From assembly GCF_002733955.1 (NCBI RefSeq), contig NZ_NVXQ01000021.1, positions 1 to 64,000 on the forward strand: a stretch of 64,000 nucleotides of DNA. Direction: 5' to 3'. Of this stretch, positions 26,434 through 35,976 are shown piece by piece (within the stretch, counting starts at the first letter, position 1; every line of letters begins with the position of its first letter). The position numbers and the translations under genes were made by a program. The stretch is from Hoeflea sp. GTDB taxonomy: Bacteria > Pseudomonadota > Alphaproteobacteria > Rhizobiales > Rhizobiaceae. The notes under the pieces were generated by a model, which searched no databases, was not told where the DNA came from, and was given only the letters and a program-made list of their open reading frames with translations.

Positions 26434-29088
26434 ATGCGTTTTGATTGGTTGAAAGCGGCGGTTGTTGCTGCGCTCATGCTGGCGTCACCCGTCGCCTCCG
26501 GCAGCGCGCAGACGGTTGCTCCCGACAGTGCCCCACAATCTGAAAGCCCGGCAACGGCCGGTGAAACACAGCCTGGCCCCGAGCCTGCAGCAGCAGCTCC
26601 TGCGTCAGAAGGCGCCGCGGCGGCGCCTGCGGAGCCGGTGGTTTCCCCCGCGATCGTGGAAGCCGAGGAGCAGCTGTCGGAAGCGGAAGCCAGAATTGGG
26701 GATCTGGCCAAAAAGGTCGAAGACAATTCGGGCAATGACACCTCGCTGGTCGATCTGAAGCTGGATGCCGAGGCACTGGCGCGCAGCATGCTCGACATCG
26801 GCGTGTCGTTGCGTCCGAGGCTGACCGAAATCAAGGCGCGGATCGACCAGTTGGGGCCGGTGCCGGCGGAAGGGGAGCCGGAAGAGCCGGAACTGGTTAC
26901 GGCCGAACGCAGCCGCCTGACCGCGGAGCGCGCCAAGATCAACGCCATGACGGGCAGGGCGGAATCGGTCTCGGTGGCAGCCAGTCAGCTCGGTGACCGG
27001 ATCACCGAAGCGCGGCGCGAGCTGTTCACCACGACACTGTTCAAGAGAACCGAAATCGGCCCGGCGATGCTGTCGCAGGCGATCAGCACGATGGGCGATG
27101 AAGCGGATGACGCGGTCCGTACCTTCGGGTCGTGGATCAATTTCGTCTGGGCCTTCAAATGGCAGGCCCTGCTTGGCTGGCTGTTCTTCTCGCTGTTGGC
27201 TGCGCTGGTGTTCATGTCGGGCGCCTACCGATTGTTTGGCGGGCTGATCGAACGCGATCCGGAGGTTGAGGATCCTCTCTACACAAGCCGCTTGTCGGTG
27301 GCGTTCTGGTCTACGGTGATCCCGACAGCAGCCATGACCGTGCTGGCGGTAACGGTTTTCGTGCTGGCGCAGAGCTTCTCGATCCTGCGTGCGGATGTCG
27401 AACCGGTCATCACCAGTGTGCTGATGACCCTGGTCGCGATCTTCTTCGTGGCCAAGCTGGCACGCGCGATACTGGCGCCGCGAATGGCTGCCTGGCGGCT
27501 GGTCAATATTTCCAATGACGGCGCACGCATGCTCTATCTGCTGGTGCTGGCCATGGTGATTGTCAACAGCCTGGATTTTGTCGGAGACCAGATCAGCCAG
27601 TCGCTCGGATCTCCGGTGGTGCTGACGGTGTTCAAGGGGATCATCGCGGTGGTGCTGATTGCGCTGATCCTGATCGGCATGGCAATGGGCAAGCCGATGG
27701 TTGCGGCGTCCGGTGATCCTGCCGATCCGGGACAGCCATGGCCGCGGTTCATTTCTGCAACACTGGTGGCTGCCGGTGTCGGCCTGTTGGCGACCGTAGC
27801 GCTTGGATATGTCGGATTTGCCCGCTTTGCCGCGACGCAGATCGTGGTGACCGGCGCGGTGCTGACGACGATGTATATCGGTTACCTTTCCGGCAGGGCC
27901 ATTTCGGAACCCGGCGCCTTTGCCCAGACGGCGATTGGCCGGCGCATCGAAACCCGTTTCGCGCTCGGGACCGATGCGCTTGACCGGTCGGGCCTGGGGG
28001 CGGGTCTGCTGATCAGCCTGGCGGTGCTGCTGTTTGGCGTGCCCCTTATCCTGCTGTCATGGGGCTTTCAGATCCAGGATATCGAGATCTGGTTCTACCG
28101 GTTCCTGACGGAGATCCGGATCGGCGGCATTACCATTTCCATCGTCGGCATCTTCTTCGGCATTCTGTTGTTCCTGCTCGGGCTGGTGGTGACCCGCTGG
28201 TTCCAGCGCTGGCTAGACGGCAGTGTGATGTCACGCGGGCGGATGGATGCGGGGGTACGCAACTCGATCAAGACCGGTGTCGGCTATCTCGGCGTGGCGA
28301 TCGCCGGGCTGATCGGCATATCGGCGGCGGGCATCGATCTTTCGAGCCTCGCCCTTGTCGCCGGTGCGCTGTCGCTCGGCATCGGCTTCGGACTTCAGAA
28401 CATCGTCAGCAATTTCGTCTCGGGCCTGATCCTGCTTGCCGAGCGGCCGTTCAAGGTGGGTGACTGGGTGGTGACCGGCTCGACCGAAGGCTTCGTGAAG
28501 AAGATTTCGGTGCGGGCGACCGAGATCGAGACCTTCAGCCGCCAGTCGATCATCGTGCCGAATTCGGAGCTGATCAATGCGCCTGTGGGCAACTGGAACC
28601 ATCGCAATTCGCTTGGCCGCGTCGATGTGCCGGTGGGGGTGAGTTACGATGCTGATCCACGCAGGGTGATCGAGATCCTGACTGAAATTACCCGCAGCCA
28701 CGAACTTGTTCTCAACTATCCAGAGCCATCGGTGCACTTCGTCGGCTTTGGCGATTCCTCGCTGGATTTCGAGGTCAAGGCACACATCGCCGACGTGCTC
28801 AACGGCCTGTCGGTGCGCACCGAACTGCGCTTGCAGATCTTCGAGCGGCTGAAGGAAGAGGGAATCGAAATTCCGTTCCCGCAGCGTGACCTGAACATCA
28901 AGTTCGGCGAGGACGATGAAGTCGTTGCTGCGGTTCGCGAAAAGATTGCCGGCTCGAAAGCCAGCACGCTCGAAGCTGGCGAGGCGGAAAAGCCCGCGCC
29001 GCGCAAACCCAGACGGCGCGCCACACCGGGCAAGGCGGTACAGGATACGATGGATGATGATGGCGGCGCCGGAGATGGTGACAAGTGA
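26434..29088 (+). CDS. Mechanosensitive channel, MscS family with DUF3772-type N-terminus
   Basis: Encodes 884 residues from the ATG at 26434. A signal peptide (about 1-25) precedes an Ala/Pro/Glu-rich linker (25-65) and a periplasmic helical domain to about 235 (DUF3772-like). Roughly ten membrane segments follow from 245 to 640. The MscS pore helix and beta-domain start near 638: GALSLGIGFGLQNIVSNF, then LAERPFKVGDWV. The charged C-terminal tail after 830 has basic and acidic clusters. It would gate ion release on hypo-osmotic shock, fitting a host that accumulates betaine. Monocistronic. Confidence 0.88.
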   Translation: MRFDWLKAAVVAALMLASPVASGSAQTVAPDSAPQSESPATAGETQPGPEPAAAAPASEGAAAAPAEPVVSPAIVEAEEQLSEAEARIGDLAKKVEDNSGNDTSLVDLKLDAEALARSMLDIGVSLRPRLTEIKARIDQLGPVPAEGEPEEPELVTAERSRLTAERAKINAMTGRAESVSVAASQLGDRITEARRELFTTTLFKRTEIGPAMLSQAISTMGDEADDAVRTFGSWINFVWAFKWQALLGWLFFSLLAALVFMSGAYRLFGGLIERDPEVEDPLYTSRLSVAFWSTVIPTAAMTVLAVTVFVLAQSFSILRADVEPVITSVLMTLVAIFFVAKLARAILAPRMAAWRLVNISNDGARMLYLLVLAMVIVNSLDFVGDQISQSLGSPVVLTVFKGIIAVVLIALILIGMAMGKPMVAASGDPADPGQPWPRFISATLVAAGVGLLATVALGYVGFARFAATQIVVTGAVLTTMYIGYLSGRAISEPGAFAQTAIGRRIETRFALGTDALDRSGLGAGLLISLAVLLFGVPLILLSWGFQIQDIEIWFYRFLTEIRIGGITISIVGIFFGILLFLLGLVVTRWFQRWLDGSVMSRGRMDAGVRNSIKTGVGYLGVAIAGLIGISAAGIDLSSLALVAGALSLGIGFGLQNIVSNFVSGLILLAERPFKVGDWVVTGSTEGFVKKISVRATEIETFSRQSIIVPNSELINAPVGNWNHRNSLGRVDVPVGVSYDADPRRVIEILTEITRSHELVLNYPEPSVHFVGFGDSSLDFEVKAHIADVLNGLSVRTELRLQIFERLKEEGIEIPFPQRDLNIKFGEDDEVVAAVREKIAGSKASTLEAGEAEKPAPRKPRRRATPGKAVQDTMDDDGGAGDGDK

Positions 29089-29201
29089 TCCGGATCCGTT
29101 CAGACTGCATTCAGTTTGCAACCGCTATACCTCGGTCCAAATCGGGCCAATGGCGGTCCGACCCTTGCAACATGGAGCGGCGACCCAAGCGCCGAAACGC
29201 G

Positions 29202-29465
29202 ATGAAGACAGTAGTTTTTGCATTCGCAATGAGTTCCCTGATGGTTGCCGGCGCAACCGCTGCCAGCGTGACCAATCAGGACCAGCAGTCACAGATCCTG
29301 ATCGTTACCGAAGGCAGCGACAAGATCGAAATGGTTGTCGATGCCGGCGCCACCGTCAGTTTCTGCCCGGCCGGGTGCTTTGTCACCATGCCGTCAGGAG
29401 ACCGTGAAACGCTCGGCGGGACCGAGACCATCACCATCATCAACGGCGCTGCCGTCATCAAGTAA
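29202..29465 (+). CDS. Small secreted protein, hypothetical
   Basis: Encodes 87 residues from the ATG at 29202, which starts a signal peptide (residues 1-20, ending ATAA). Starts at 29172 and 29085 are possible but give an unlikely N-terminus. The mature part is a short beta-rich domain with one cysteine pair (SFCPAGCFV, two Cys separated by three residues) and TITIINGAAVIK at the end. The CPAGC segment might be redox-active or bind metal. A terminator hairpin follows at 29486. No family assigned. Confidence 0.7.
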   Translation: MKTVVFAFAMSSLMVAGATAASVTNQDQQSQILIVTEGSDKIEMVVDAGATVSFCPAGCFVTMPSGDRETLGGTETITIINGAAVIK

Positions 29466-29485
29466 TCGACCTGGTTTGCAATTCT

Positions 29486-29528
29486 GCGCCGGTTGTCCCT
29501 TGGGATGACCGGCGCCTGGTTTTTGTTT
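29486..29528 (+). terminator. Rho-independent terminator
   Basis: GCGCCGGT (29486-29493) pairs with ACCGGCGC (29508-29515), with an inner TCCC/GGGA step, followed by CTGGTTTTTGTTTG. It ends the small secreted-protein transcript. Confidence 0.72.
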
Positions 29529-29561
29529 GCATGAAACCACGTCAGCGGCCATTGGTTCGCA

Positions 29562-30062
29562 ATGGACAAGATTCTCGTCTCCGCATGCCTGCTCGGCAGC
29601 CCGGTGCGCTACAATGGCTCCGATCGTCTGGTTGAGCATTCGCTGATCGCGCTCTGGCGCGAGCAGGGCCGCATCGTGCCGCTTTGCCCGGAAGTCGCTG
29701 CCGGTTTTCCGACGCCGCGACCGCCTGCGGAAATCGAGCCCGGGTTGCTGGGCGATGACGTGCTTTCCGGCAAGGCCCGGATTTTCGAGGATACCGGAGC
29801 GGACGTCACCGGGACGTTCCTGCTAGGGGCGGAAATCGCGCTGGAGACAGCGCTGTCGCAGGGATGCCGGTTCGCACTTTTGACCGATGGCAGCCCGTCG
29901 TGCGGCACGTCGTTCGTCTACAGCGGACGCTTTGACGGCGTCGAGCGCGCGGGCGCCGGCGTGGTGGCGGAGATCCTGTCGCAAAACGGCATAGACGTGT
30001 TTTCCGAAAGCCGGATCGGGGAGCTTGCCGAGGCCCTGGATCAGCGCTGCTCACCCGTGTAG
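29562..30062 (+). CDS. DUF523 family protein
   Basis: Encodes 166 residues. A complete DUF523 protein: N-terminal KILVSACLLGSPVRYNG, the central CPEVAAGFPTPRPPAEI, then LLTDGSPSCGTS. The conserved cysteines (near residues 9, 45 and 109) are typical and may bind metal or an Fe-S centre. The family is widespread, often fused to or near DUF1722 proteins, without a proven reaction. It stands alone between a terminator and the flavoprotein gene. Confidence 0.85.
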   Translation: MDKILVSACLLGSPVRYNGSDRLVEHSLIALWREQGRIVPLCPEVAAGFPTPRPPAEIEPGLLGDDVLSGKARIFEDTGADVTGTFLLGAEIALETALSQGCRFALLTDGSPSCGTSFVYSGRFDGVERAGAGVVAEILSQNGIDVFSESRIGELAEALDQRCSPV

Positions 30063-30224
30063 CGGCCAGGCTTGGCGCGCTATGCCGGGTCAGTCTGCGT
30101 GCACCGAGAGCAGTAAGAACCAATCGTCGCTGGTCGTCCTGCACGGTGATAATGTCGTAGACAGGCTCTGGTTTTGGCGCGGCAGATTCTAAATTCTGCT
30201 CAAAGCGCAATCAGGGTTGAGACA

Positions 30225-32786
30225 ATGGCAGAGTTCCCGAAGCAGGCAAAGGTCGTCATCATCGGTGTGGGAGGCATTGTCGGCGCCTCTATCGCGCATC
30301 ATCTGATCGAGCGCGGGTGGGACGACATCGTCGGCGTCGACAAGTCGGGCGTGCCGACCGATATCGGCTCGACGGCGCATGCGTCTGACTTCTGCTACAC
30401 CACAAGCCATGATTATCTGTCGGTCTGGACGACGCAATACTCGATCGATTTCTTCGAGAAGATGGGGCACTACGCCCGCATTGGCGGTCTCGAGATCGTC
30501 CGCGCCGGTGACGATGCCTGGATGGAAGAGGTCAAGCGCAAGATTTCCTCCGGCAAGGCGTTTGGCACACGCGCCAGCTTCATCGGACCGGAAGAGGTGA
30601 AGGAGAAATTCCCGCTGGTCGAGGAAGATATGGTGGCAGGCGCCCTGTGGGATCCTGATGCCGGCCTCGTCATTCCGCGCTCTCAGACTGTCGCCGGCAA
30701 GCTGGTCGATGCGGCCGAGAAGACCGGCAAGCTCAAGGTCTTTGCCAACACACCGGCGCAATCGCTGATCGTAGAAGGCGGCCGGGTCAAGTGTGTCGTC
30801 ACCCATCGCGGCACAATCATGGCGGATCATGTCGTTGTCTGTGCCGGGATCTGGGGGCGCCAGATTGCCGAGATGGTGGGCGAGGACCTGCCGGTGATGC
30901 CGGTCGACCATCCGTTGACCTTTTTCGGCCCGTACAAGGAGTTCGAGGGCACCGGCAAGGACATCGGCTGGCCGCTGATGCGCGACCAGGGCAATTCGGC
31001 CTATATGCGCGACACCGGCGACCCGACAACAGCCGAAGGCGGGCAGATCGAATGGGGCTACTACGAGACCGACGAGCCGCGGCTGTGCCATCCACGTGAC
31101 ATTCTGGAAAAGAACCAGGCCCGGCTCTCGCCGTCGCAGCGCGATCTCGACATGGAGCAGATCATCGAGCCGCTGGAGCGCGCCATGGAGCTGACGCCGA
31201 TCCTGGGCGAGTTGGGCTACAATGAAAGCCATTCCTTCAACGGGCTGTTGCAGGTGTCTGCCGCCGGTGGCGCGTCGTGCGGCGAAAGCCAGAAGGTGCG
31301 CGGTCTTTGGTACTGCGTCGCCATCTGGGTCAAGGACGGTCCAGGCTACGGCAAGCTGATTGCCGACTGGATGACCGAAGGCCGCACCGAGATCGACCAC
31401 AACTCGATCGACTACGCGCGCTTCTACCCGCATCAGATGACGGAAGAATTCATCGAAAACCGCTGCTATGAAGCGGCACAGAAGATCTATTTCCCGGCGA
31501 TCCATCCGCGCGAGCCCTATGCCAAGAGCCGTGGCGTCAAGCGCTCGCCGTTTTATGAGCGCGAAGTCGAGCTTGGCGGTCATTTCATGGAACTGGGCGG
31601 CTGGGAGCGGGCGCATGGCTATGCCTCCAACGCGCATCTGCTCGAGAAATTCGGCGACCGGGTTCCTGTTCGTGAAAACGACTGGGACAACCGCCATTTC
31701 TGGCGCGTCTCGAATGCCGAGCATCTGCAACTGAGCGAAGATTGCGGCATCATCAACCTGTCGCATTTCCACATGGTCGACATCGAGGGGCCGGATCATG
31801 TTGCGATGATGGAGTGGCTGTGCGCGGCCAAGGTCGGCGGCGACAACATGATCGGCAAGGGCATCTATACCCATTTCCTCGATGACGAGGGCATGGTGCG
31901 GGCCGATTTCACCGTGATCCGCATGGCTGACCGCTGCCGGCTGATCAACGGTGCCGATGCCGGTCCGCGCGACTTCCACTACATGCGCCGTGTGGCCGAG
32001 GACAAGGGCTATGATGTCACCATCACCGATGTCAGCGAGGACTACACCACTATCGGCATCTGGGGCCCGAACGCGCGCGAAACCTTGAAGAAGGTGGTGG
32101 CCGATCCAGCCGGTCTCGATGTCGAGAACTTTGCCTTTGCCGCGATCAAGCCGATCGAGATTGCCGGCAAGACAGTGTCGGCGTTCCGGCTCTCCTATGT
32201 CGGCGAGCAGGGCTGGGAGCTGCATATGAAATACGAGGACGGGCTGGCCGTCTGGGATGCGCTGCGCTCCACCGGGGTGACGCCGGTAGGGGTGGAGACC
32301 TATGCCAACTCGCGGCGCATGGAAAAGAGCCTGCGGCTGCAGAATGCCGACCTGCTGACCCAGTACAATCTGCTGGAAGCCGATCTGGCGCGGCCGAAGG
32401 TGAAGGAAGCCGATTTCCGCGGCAAGGACAAGCACCTCGAATACAAGGCGCGCGAACACCAGCCGGCGATGCTGTGCACGCTGGTAATGAGTGACAATAT
32501 CGATGCTGAGGGCGTGGCGCGTTATCCGGTCGGCATCCTGCCGGTGATGGACCCCGAAACCGGCGAGACGTTGGTCGACGCGCTCGGCCGCCGGTCCTAC
32601 ACCACGTCGATTGCCTATGGTCCGACCATCGGCAAGAACATCGCGCTGGCCTATCTGCCCTGGGATTATTGCCAGGTGGGGCGCAAGCTCAACGTCGAGT
32701 ATTTCAGCGAGACCTATCCGGTCGAAGTGGCGGCCGTCGGCTACACGCCGCTGTACGATCCGGAGAACCTGAAACCGCGCAGCTAA
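30225..32786 (+). CDS. FAD-dependent dimethylglycine/sarcosine dehydrogenase-type protein with GcvT domain
   Basis: Encodes 853 residues; the ATG at 30225 begins just ahead of the FAD-binding strand VVIIGVGGIVGASIAHHL. Residues 1-380 are a DAO-type oxidoreductase; GSTAHASDF near 45-55 corresponds to the GSTWHAAG segment whose His carries covalent FAD in dimethylglycine dehydrogenase. The C-terminal half, from about 470, is an aminomethyltransferase (GcvT-like) folate domain (LSYVGEQGWELHMKYE, VETYANSRRMEKSLRL). It likely demethylates dimethylglycine or sarcosine, giving methylene-tetrahydrofolate. This fits the betaine genes 10-25 kb downstream; the exact substrate is inferred. Confidence 0.85.
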   Translation: MAEFPKQAKVVIIGVGGIVGASIAHHLIERGWDDIVGVDKSGVPTDIGSTAHASDFCYTTSHDYLSVWTTQYSIDFFEKMGHYARIGGLEIVRAGDDAWMEEVKRKISSGKAFGTRASFIGPEEVKEKFPLVEEDMVAGALWDPDAGLVIPRSQTVAGKLVDAAEKTGKLKVFANTPAQSLIVEGGRVKCVVTHRGTIMADHVVVCAGIWGRQIAEMVGEDLPVMPVDHPLTFFGPYKEFEGTGKDIGWPLMRDQGNSAYMRDTGDPTTAEGGQIEWGYYETDEPRLCHPRDILEKNQARLSPSQRDLDMEQIIEPLERAMELTPILGELGYNESHSFNGLLQVSAAGGASCGESQKVRGLWYCVAIWVKDGPGYGKLIADWMTEGRTEIDHNSIDYARFYPHQMTEEFIENRCYEAAQKIYFPAIHPREPYAKSRGVKRSPFYEREVELGGHFMELGGWERAHGYASNAHLLEKFGDRVPVRENDWDNRHFWRVSNAEHLQLSEDCGIINLSHFHMVDIEGPDHVAMMEWLCAAKVGGDNMIGKGIYTHFLDDEGMVRADFTVIRMADRCRLINGADAGPRDFHYMRRVAEDKGYDVTITDVSEDYTTIGIWGPNARETLKKVVADPAGLDVENFAFAAIKPIEIAGKTVSAFRLSYVGEQGWELHMKYEDGLAVWDALRSTGVTPVGVETYANSRRMEKSLRLQNADLLTQYNLLEADLARPKVKEADFRGKDKHLEYKAREHQPAMLCTLVMSDNIDAEGVARYPVGILPVMDPETGETLVDALGRRSYTTSIAYGPTIGKNIALAYLPWDYCQVGRKLNVEYFSETYPVEVAAVGYTPLYDPENLKPRS

Positions 32787-32857
32787 TGCTGAAACACGAC
32801 CGGTTTCGGCCGTGGTGCGAGCCCGCGGCGGGTTGATACACGTCGCGGGACTTGCTG

Positions 32858-33448
32858 CTATTCAGCTGCCAGGCCTTGGAGCAAGGCTGCAAGCGCGGTT
32901 TCGATCTCGGTGCGGGAAGCACCTTGCGCAATTTCCAGCGCCGCCCGGTCGAAGGCAGCATCCAGAACCGTTGTCACGGCGTCCAGCGGCAGTTGCGGGA
33001 TTTCTCCCGCGGCCATGGCTGCGGCCAAGCCGTCGCGCAAGGTGTGTGCTGCGCTGTCGCCGTTGAGCTGCTTCATGGTGTGCACCCCCAGAGCTGCGGG
33101 CCCTTCCACGAGCAGGAGATACGCCCGGCCGGGTGTCTGCATTGCGTCGAGATAGGCCCGTGTACCGCTTTCGAGCGCCTGCATGGCGGTCGAAGACTTG
33201 CTGGTGGAGCGGTTTATCAGCGTGGCGACTTCTGCCAGTTCGCTCTCGGCGACGGCGCGGAATATGGCCTTCTTGTCCTCGAAATGATGATAAAGCGCAC
33301 CACGGGTGACGCCCGCAGCCCTGACAAGCTCTGGCGTGCTTGCTTCCGCATAGCCTTTTTCGAGGAACAATTTGCGCGCCGCCGCGACAAGTGCCTTGCG
33401 GGTCATGCTCGAGCGATCCTCGTTGGACATTCGTGTCTTGATATTCAT
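32858..33448 (-). CDS. TetR-family repressor
   Basis: Encodes 196 residues from the ATG at 33448 (an ATG at 33430 is the alternative); longer frames run through the neighbouring gene and are rejected. The HTH is at about residues 36-62: [20 protein letters not shown] then [10 protein letters not shown]. The C-terminal ligand domain is of the TetR_C type common in drug- or aldehyde-responsive regulators. It is divergent from a VOC-family gene, with two half-palindromic sites between them, so it probably represses itself and that gene. Confidence 0.88.
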   Translation of the reverse strand: MNIKTRMSNEDRSSMTRKALVAAARKLFLEKGYAEASTPELVRAAGVTRGALYHHFEDKKAIFRAVAESELAEVATLINRSTSKSSTAMQALESGTRAYLDAMQTPGRAYLLLVEGPAALGVHTMKQLNGDSAAHTLRDGLAAAMAAGEIPQLPLDAVTTVLDAAFDRAALEIAQGASRTEIETALAALLQGLAAE

Positions 33449-33490
33449 ACAAACAGCCTGTATGTTTGTTGTTGTCATACATACTGTATG
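33446..33490. promoter_or_regulatory. Double TetR operator in the tetR/VOC divergent promoter
   Basis: Two sites with the same arms: CATACA (33446-33451) with TGTATG (33459-33464), and CATACA (33476-33481) with TGTATG (33485-33490). The CATACA...TGTATG pattern is common for AcrR/TetR-type operators. They fill the whole divergent promoter, and the first overlaps the tetR start codon. Confidence 0.72.
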
Positions 33491-33514
33491 TTTGTTCCAA
33501 CGGAGAGGCAAGTC

Positions 33515-33937
33515 ATGAAGACCACCAGCTATTATCCCGTTCTGGTCACGAAAAAGGTTAGCGAAACCTGCGACTTCTATGTCCGGAAGCTCGGGTTCGA
33601 GCCCGCATTTGAATCGGACTGGTATGTGCATCTGCGCTCGAAGGCCGATCCGGAGGTCAATCTGGCCGTTCTGCAAGAGGGTCACCCGACCATCCCGGAC
33701 AGCGACATGCCGGCATCCGGCGTTATCCTGAATTTCGAGGTGGACGATGTGGATGCGGTCTATGCGACTGCCCAGGCTGAAGGGTGGGTGATCCTGAAGC
33801 CGTTATGTGACGAAGAGTTTGGACAGCGCCACTTCATTGCCCGGGACCCGTCCGGTACCTTGATTGACGTGATCCGGCCAATCCCGCCATCGGCCGAATA
33901 CACCTCGATGTACAGCGACGATGCCTTGCCCAGGTGA
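33515..33937 (+). CDS. VOC-family (glyoxalase-like) protein under TetR control
   Basis: Encodes 140 residues, ATG after GGAGAGG. Contains one VOC domain: [22 protein letters not shown] at the start, [21 protein letters not shown] in the middle, and [17 protein letters not shown] near the end, the last being the strand that often supplies the metal-binding Glu (here Asp). Such single-domain VOC proteins bind or detoxify small electrophiles or antibiotics. Regulation by the adjacent TetR suggests induction by its substrate. Confidence 0.85.
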   Translation: MKTTSYYPVLVTKKVSETCDFYVRKLGFEPAFESDWYVHLRSKADPEVNLAVLQEGHPTIPDSDMPASGVILNFEVDDVDAVYATAQAEGWVILKPLCDEEFGQRHFIARDPSGTLIDVIRPIPPSAEYTSMYSDDALPR

Positions 33938-33998
33938 TGAGGTGTAGGCAGACCGATATTCAATTTCGGGCTGTCAGGTCGCCATGCTAATATGAGGC

Positions 33999-34832
33999 AT
34001 GGCGGAATGGTTTTACAAAGTTCTGGCGATGGCTGCTGTTCTGGTTCTGGCGTTCGAGGCAAGGGCGCAGGAGCCGGTGGATGTGACGCTGGTGCTGGCG
34101 GTCGATGTATCCCGGTCGATGTCGCCACGCGAACTTTCGATCCAGCGCGAGGGCTACGCAGCAGCACTCAACCATCCGGATGTGATCCGCGCCATCGGCC
34201 AGGGCGCCTATGGCCGCATCGCGGTGACGATGTTCGAATGGGCGGGCAACAGTTCAATCCGGACGGTGTTTGACTGGACGGTGGTGGAGACCGCAGCAGA
34301 TGCGGACGCGCTGTCGGCAGCGGTTCGCAACTCCAGCCCGGTCGGGCTCCGCAGAACATCGATTTCCGGGGCTATCCTGCATGCGCTCAAGCTGCTGGAC
34401 GCGGCACCGTTTGATGGTTTTCGCAAGGTGATCGACATTTCCGGCGATGGCCCCAACAATCAGGGCCAGCCGGTTGAGGAGGCGCGGGAGGTGGCGCTGG
34501 CGAGGCGTGTTGTCATCAACGGGCTGCCGCTGATGACCAGCGATGGCTTTGACGGTGGGTTCAACATTCCCGATCTCGATGTCTATTACGGCGATTGCGT
34601 GATCGGCGGGCCGGGCAGTTTTCTGGTGCCGGTCACGAGCTGGGACCAGTTTCCCGAAGCGATCCGGCGCAAGCTCATTCTCGAGATTGGCGGTCTGCCG
34701 GACTTCGAGGGAAAAGTGATGCCGGCACAGGCGGCCCCGACACAGTTCCTGCGGCCCTCTTCGAAGGCATCCGATTGCATGATCGGTGAGAAAATCTGGC
34801 AGCAAAGGCAGTGGATGTTTGATGATCCGTAG
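33999..34832 (+). CDS. Secreted DUF1194 (vWA-like) protein
   Basis: Encodes 277 residues; a signal peptide covers about residues 1-23 (ending ARA). The mature chain is a von Willebrand A-like fold. Its MIDAS motif DVSRSMS begins at Asp36 right after the first strand (VTLVLAVD), and later TSISGAIL and ISGDGPNN supply the other metal-site residues. Typical of DUF1194. It probably binds protein partners in the periplasm via a metal ion. The ribosome site before ATG 33999 is weak; ATG 34029 would truncate the signal peptide. Confidence 0.82.
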   Translation: MAEWFYKVLAMAAVLVLAFEARAQEPVDVTLVLAVDVSRSMSPRELSIQREGYAAALNHPDVIRAIGQGAYGRIAVTMFEWAGNSSIRTVFDWTVVETAADADALSAAVRNSSPVGLRRTSISGAILHALKLLDAAPFDGFRKVIDISGDGPNNQGQPVEEAREVALARRVVINGLPLMTSDGFDGGFNIPDLDVYYGDCVIGGPGSFLVPVTSWDQFPEAIRRKLILEIGGLPDFEGKVMPAQAAPTQFLRPSSKASDCMIGEKIWQQRQWMFDDP

Positions 34833-35073
34833 CGGGCAAACAGCCCCGGTCATGCGTGTGCCTTTGACAACCGCTTCGAACTGCCAAGCCAGGGTCTGAT
34901 TGCGGGTTTGAACAGCAAGTCGCGCGCCGTTGGTGTGCCGCGATAGTATGAAATGCGTCAAATTGAGACTGTTGCCTGAGCAAATGGCTCGAAACTCTTA
35001 AATTTATTGGTTTAAGTGTTAACCGAAATTCAATCCGGACATGATTAGCCTGCCTCTACAAAGGGGTGCATGT

Positions 35074-35919
35074 ATGTTTATCGGGCTTTCTGGGATGCAG
35101 TATTCGGGTGGATCACTGGGTGACCACCGTATTATCGTGGCGGAGGACTCCAATGTCTTTACCTCGATGATTGGACAGAAGCTGAAGGAGAGCTTCGATA
35201 TCGACATCGAGATATGCCGCACATTCGAAGAATTGCAGCTGGCTTACGATTACAATGACCGTCCGATCACGCTGGCGATCTCGAACGTCAATCTGCCCGG
35301 CGCAGAGAACGGCGAGGCGCTGGGCTATCTTGCAGGCCTGTCGATCCCGATCATCGTCTTCACCGGCACATTCCACGAAAAGACCCGCGAGGGGATTCTG
35401 GCGCGGGATATCGTCGACTACGTGATCAAGGACAGCGTGCTGGCGATCGACATGCTTGAGGAGTCCGTCTGCCGCTTCCTGACCAACCACCGGCATCATG
35501 TGCTCATTGTCGATGACAGCCCGACGGCGCGGGCGCTGCTGCGCACCCGTCTGGAGCGTTTCAATTTCAATGTCAGCGCCGCAGAGAGCGGCGCAGAGGC
35601 GTTGACGATCCTGAAAAAGACACCCGATATCGGCCTTGTGATTACCGATTACAACATGCCCGACATGGATGGTTTCGAGCTCACCCGGCGGCTGCGGTCG
35701 GTTCGCGGCAGCCATGAGCTTCGGATCATCGGGGTGTCCTCATCCGACAACCGGCTTCTATCGGCTCGCTTTCTCAAGGCCGGCGGCAATGATTTCATGC
35801 TGCGTCCCTACATCGACGAGGAATTTTACTGCCGTGTGAACCAGAACCTCGACACGCTTGATCAGATCAAGTCCGCACGGCGGTCGATGGGAAATGTCGC
35901 CAGGGCGAAGGTCGCGTAA
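35074..35919 (+). CDS. Double-receiver response regulator with a degenerate first receiver
   Basis: Encodes 281 residues, ATG at 35074 after AAGGGG. Two CheY-like receivers in tandem (about 18-135 and 140-262) and no output domain. In the first, the acidic pair (AEDS) and Lys119 are kept, but the phospho-accepting Asp is Asn71 (AISNVNLPG). In the second, the Asp is intact (Asp192 in VITDYNMPDMDG). So only the second domain should be phosphorylated. It is paralogous to the next gene. PleD-like tandem receivers without GGDEF may act as protein-interaction adaptors; no histidine kinase lies nearby. Confidence 0.88.
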   Translation: MFIGLSGMQYSGGSLGDHRIIVAEDSNVFTSMIGQKLKESFDIDIEICRTFEELQLAYDYNDRPITLAISNVNLPGAENGEALGYLAGLSIPIIVFTGTFHEKTREGILARDIVDYVIKDSVLAIDMLEESVCRFLTNHRHHVLIVDDSPTARALLRTRLERFNFNVSAAESGAEALTILKKTPDIGLVITDYNMPDMDGFELTRRLRSVRGSHELRIIGVSSSDNRLLSARFLKAGGNDFMLRPYIDEEFYCRVNQNLDTLDQIKSARRSMGNVARAKVA

Positions 35920-35976
35920 CGCGGGCAGCGTCTTATTGCAGCCGTGGCTGGCCTGCGCACCAATGGAGTAGCTGAC

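Noticed and set aside
30189-32459. A 756-codon minus-strand open frame
   Set aside because: Antisense shadow of the flavoprotein gene, which has strong family motifs and a proper start.
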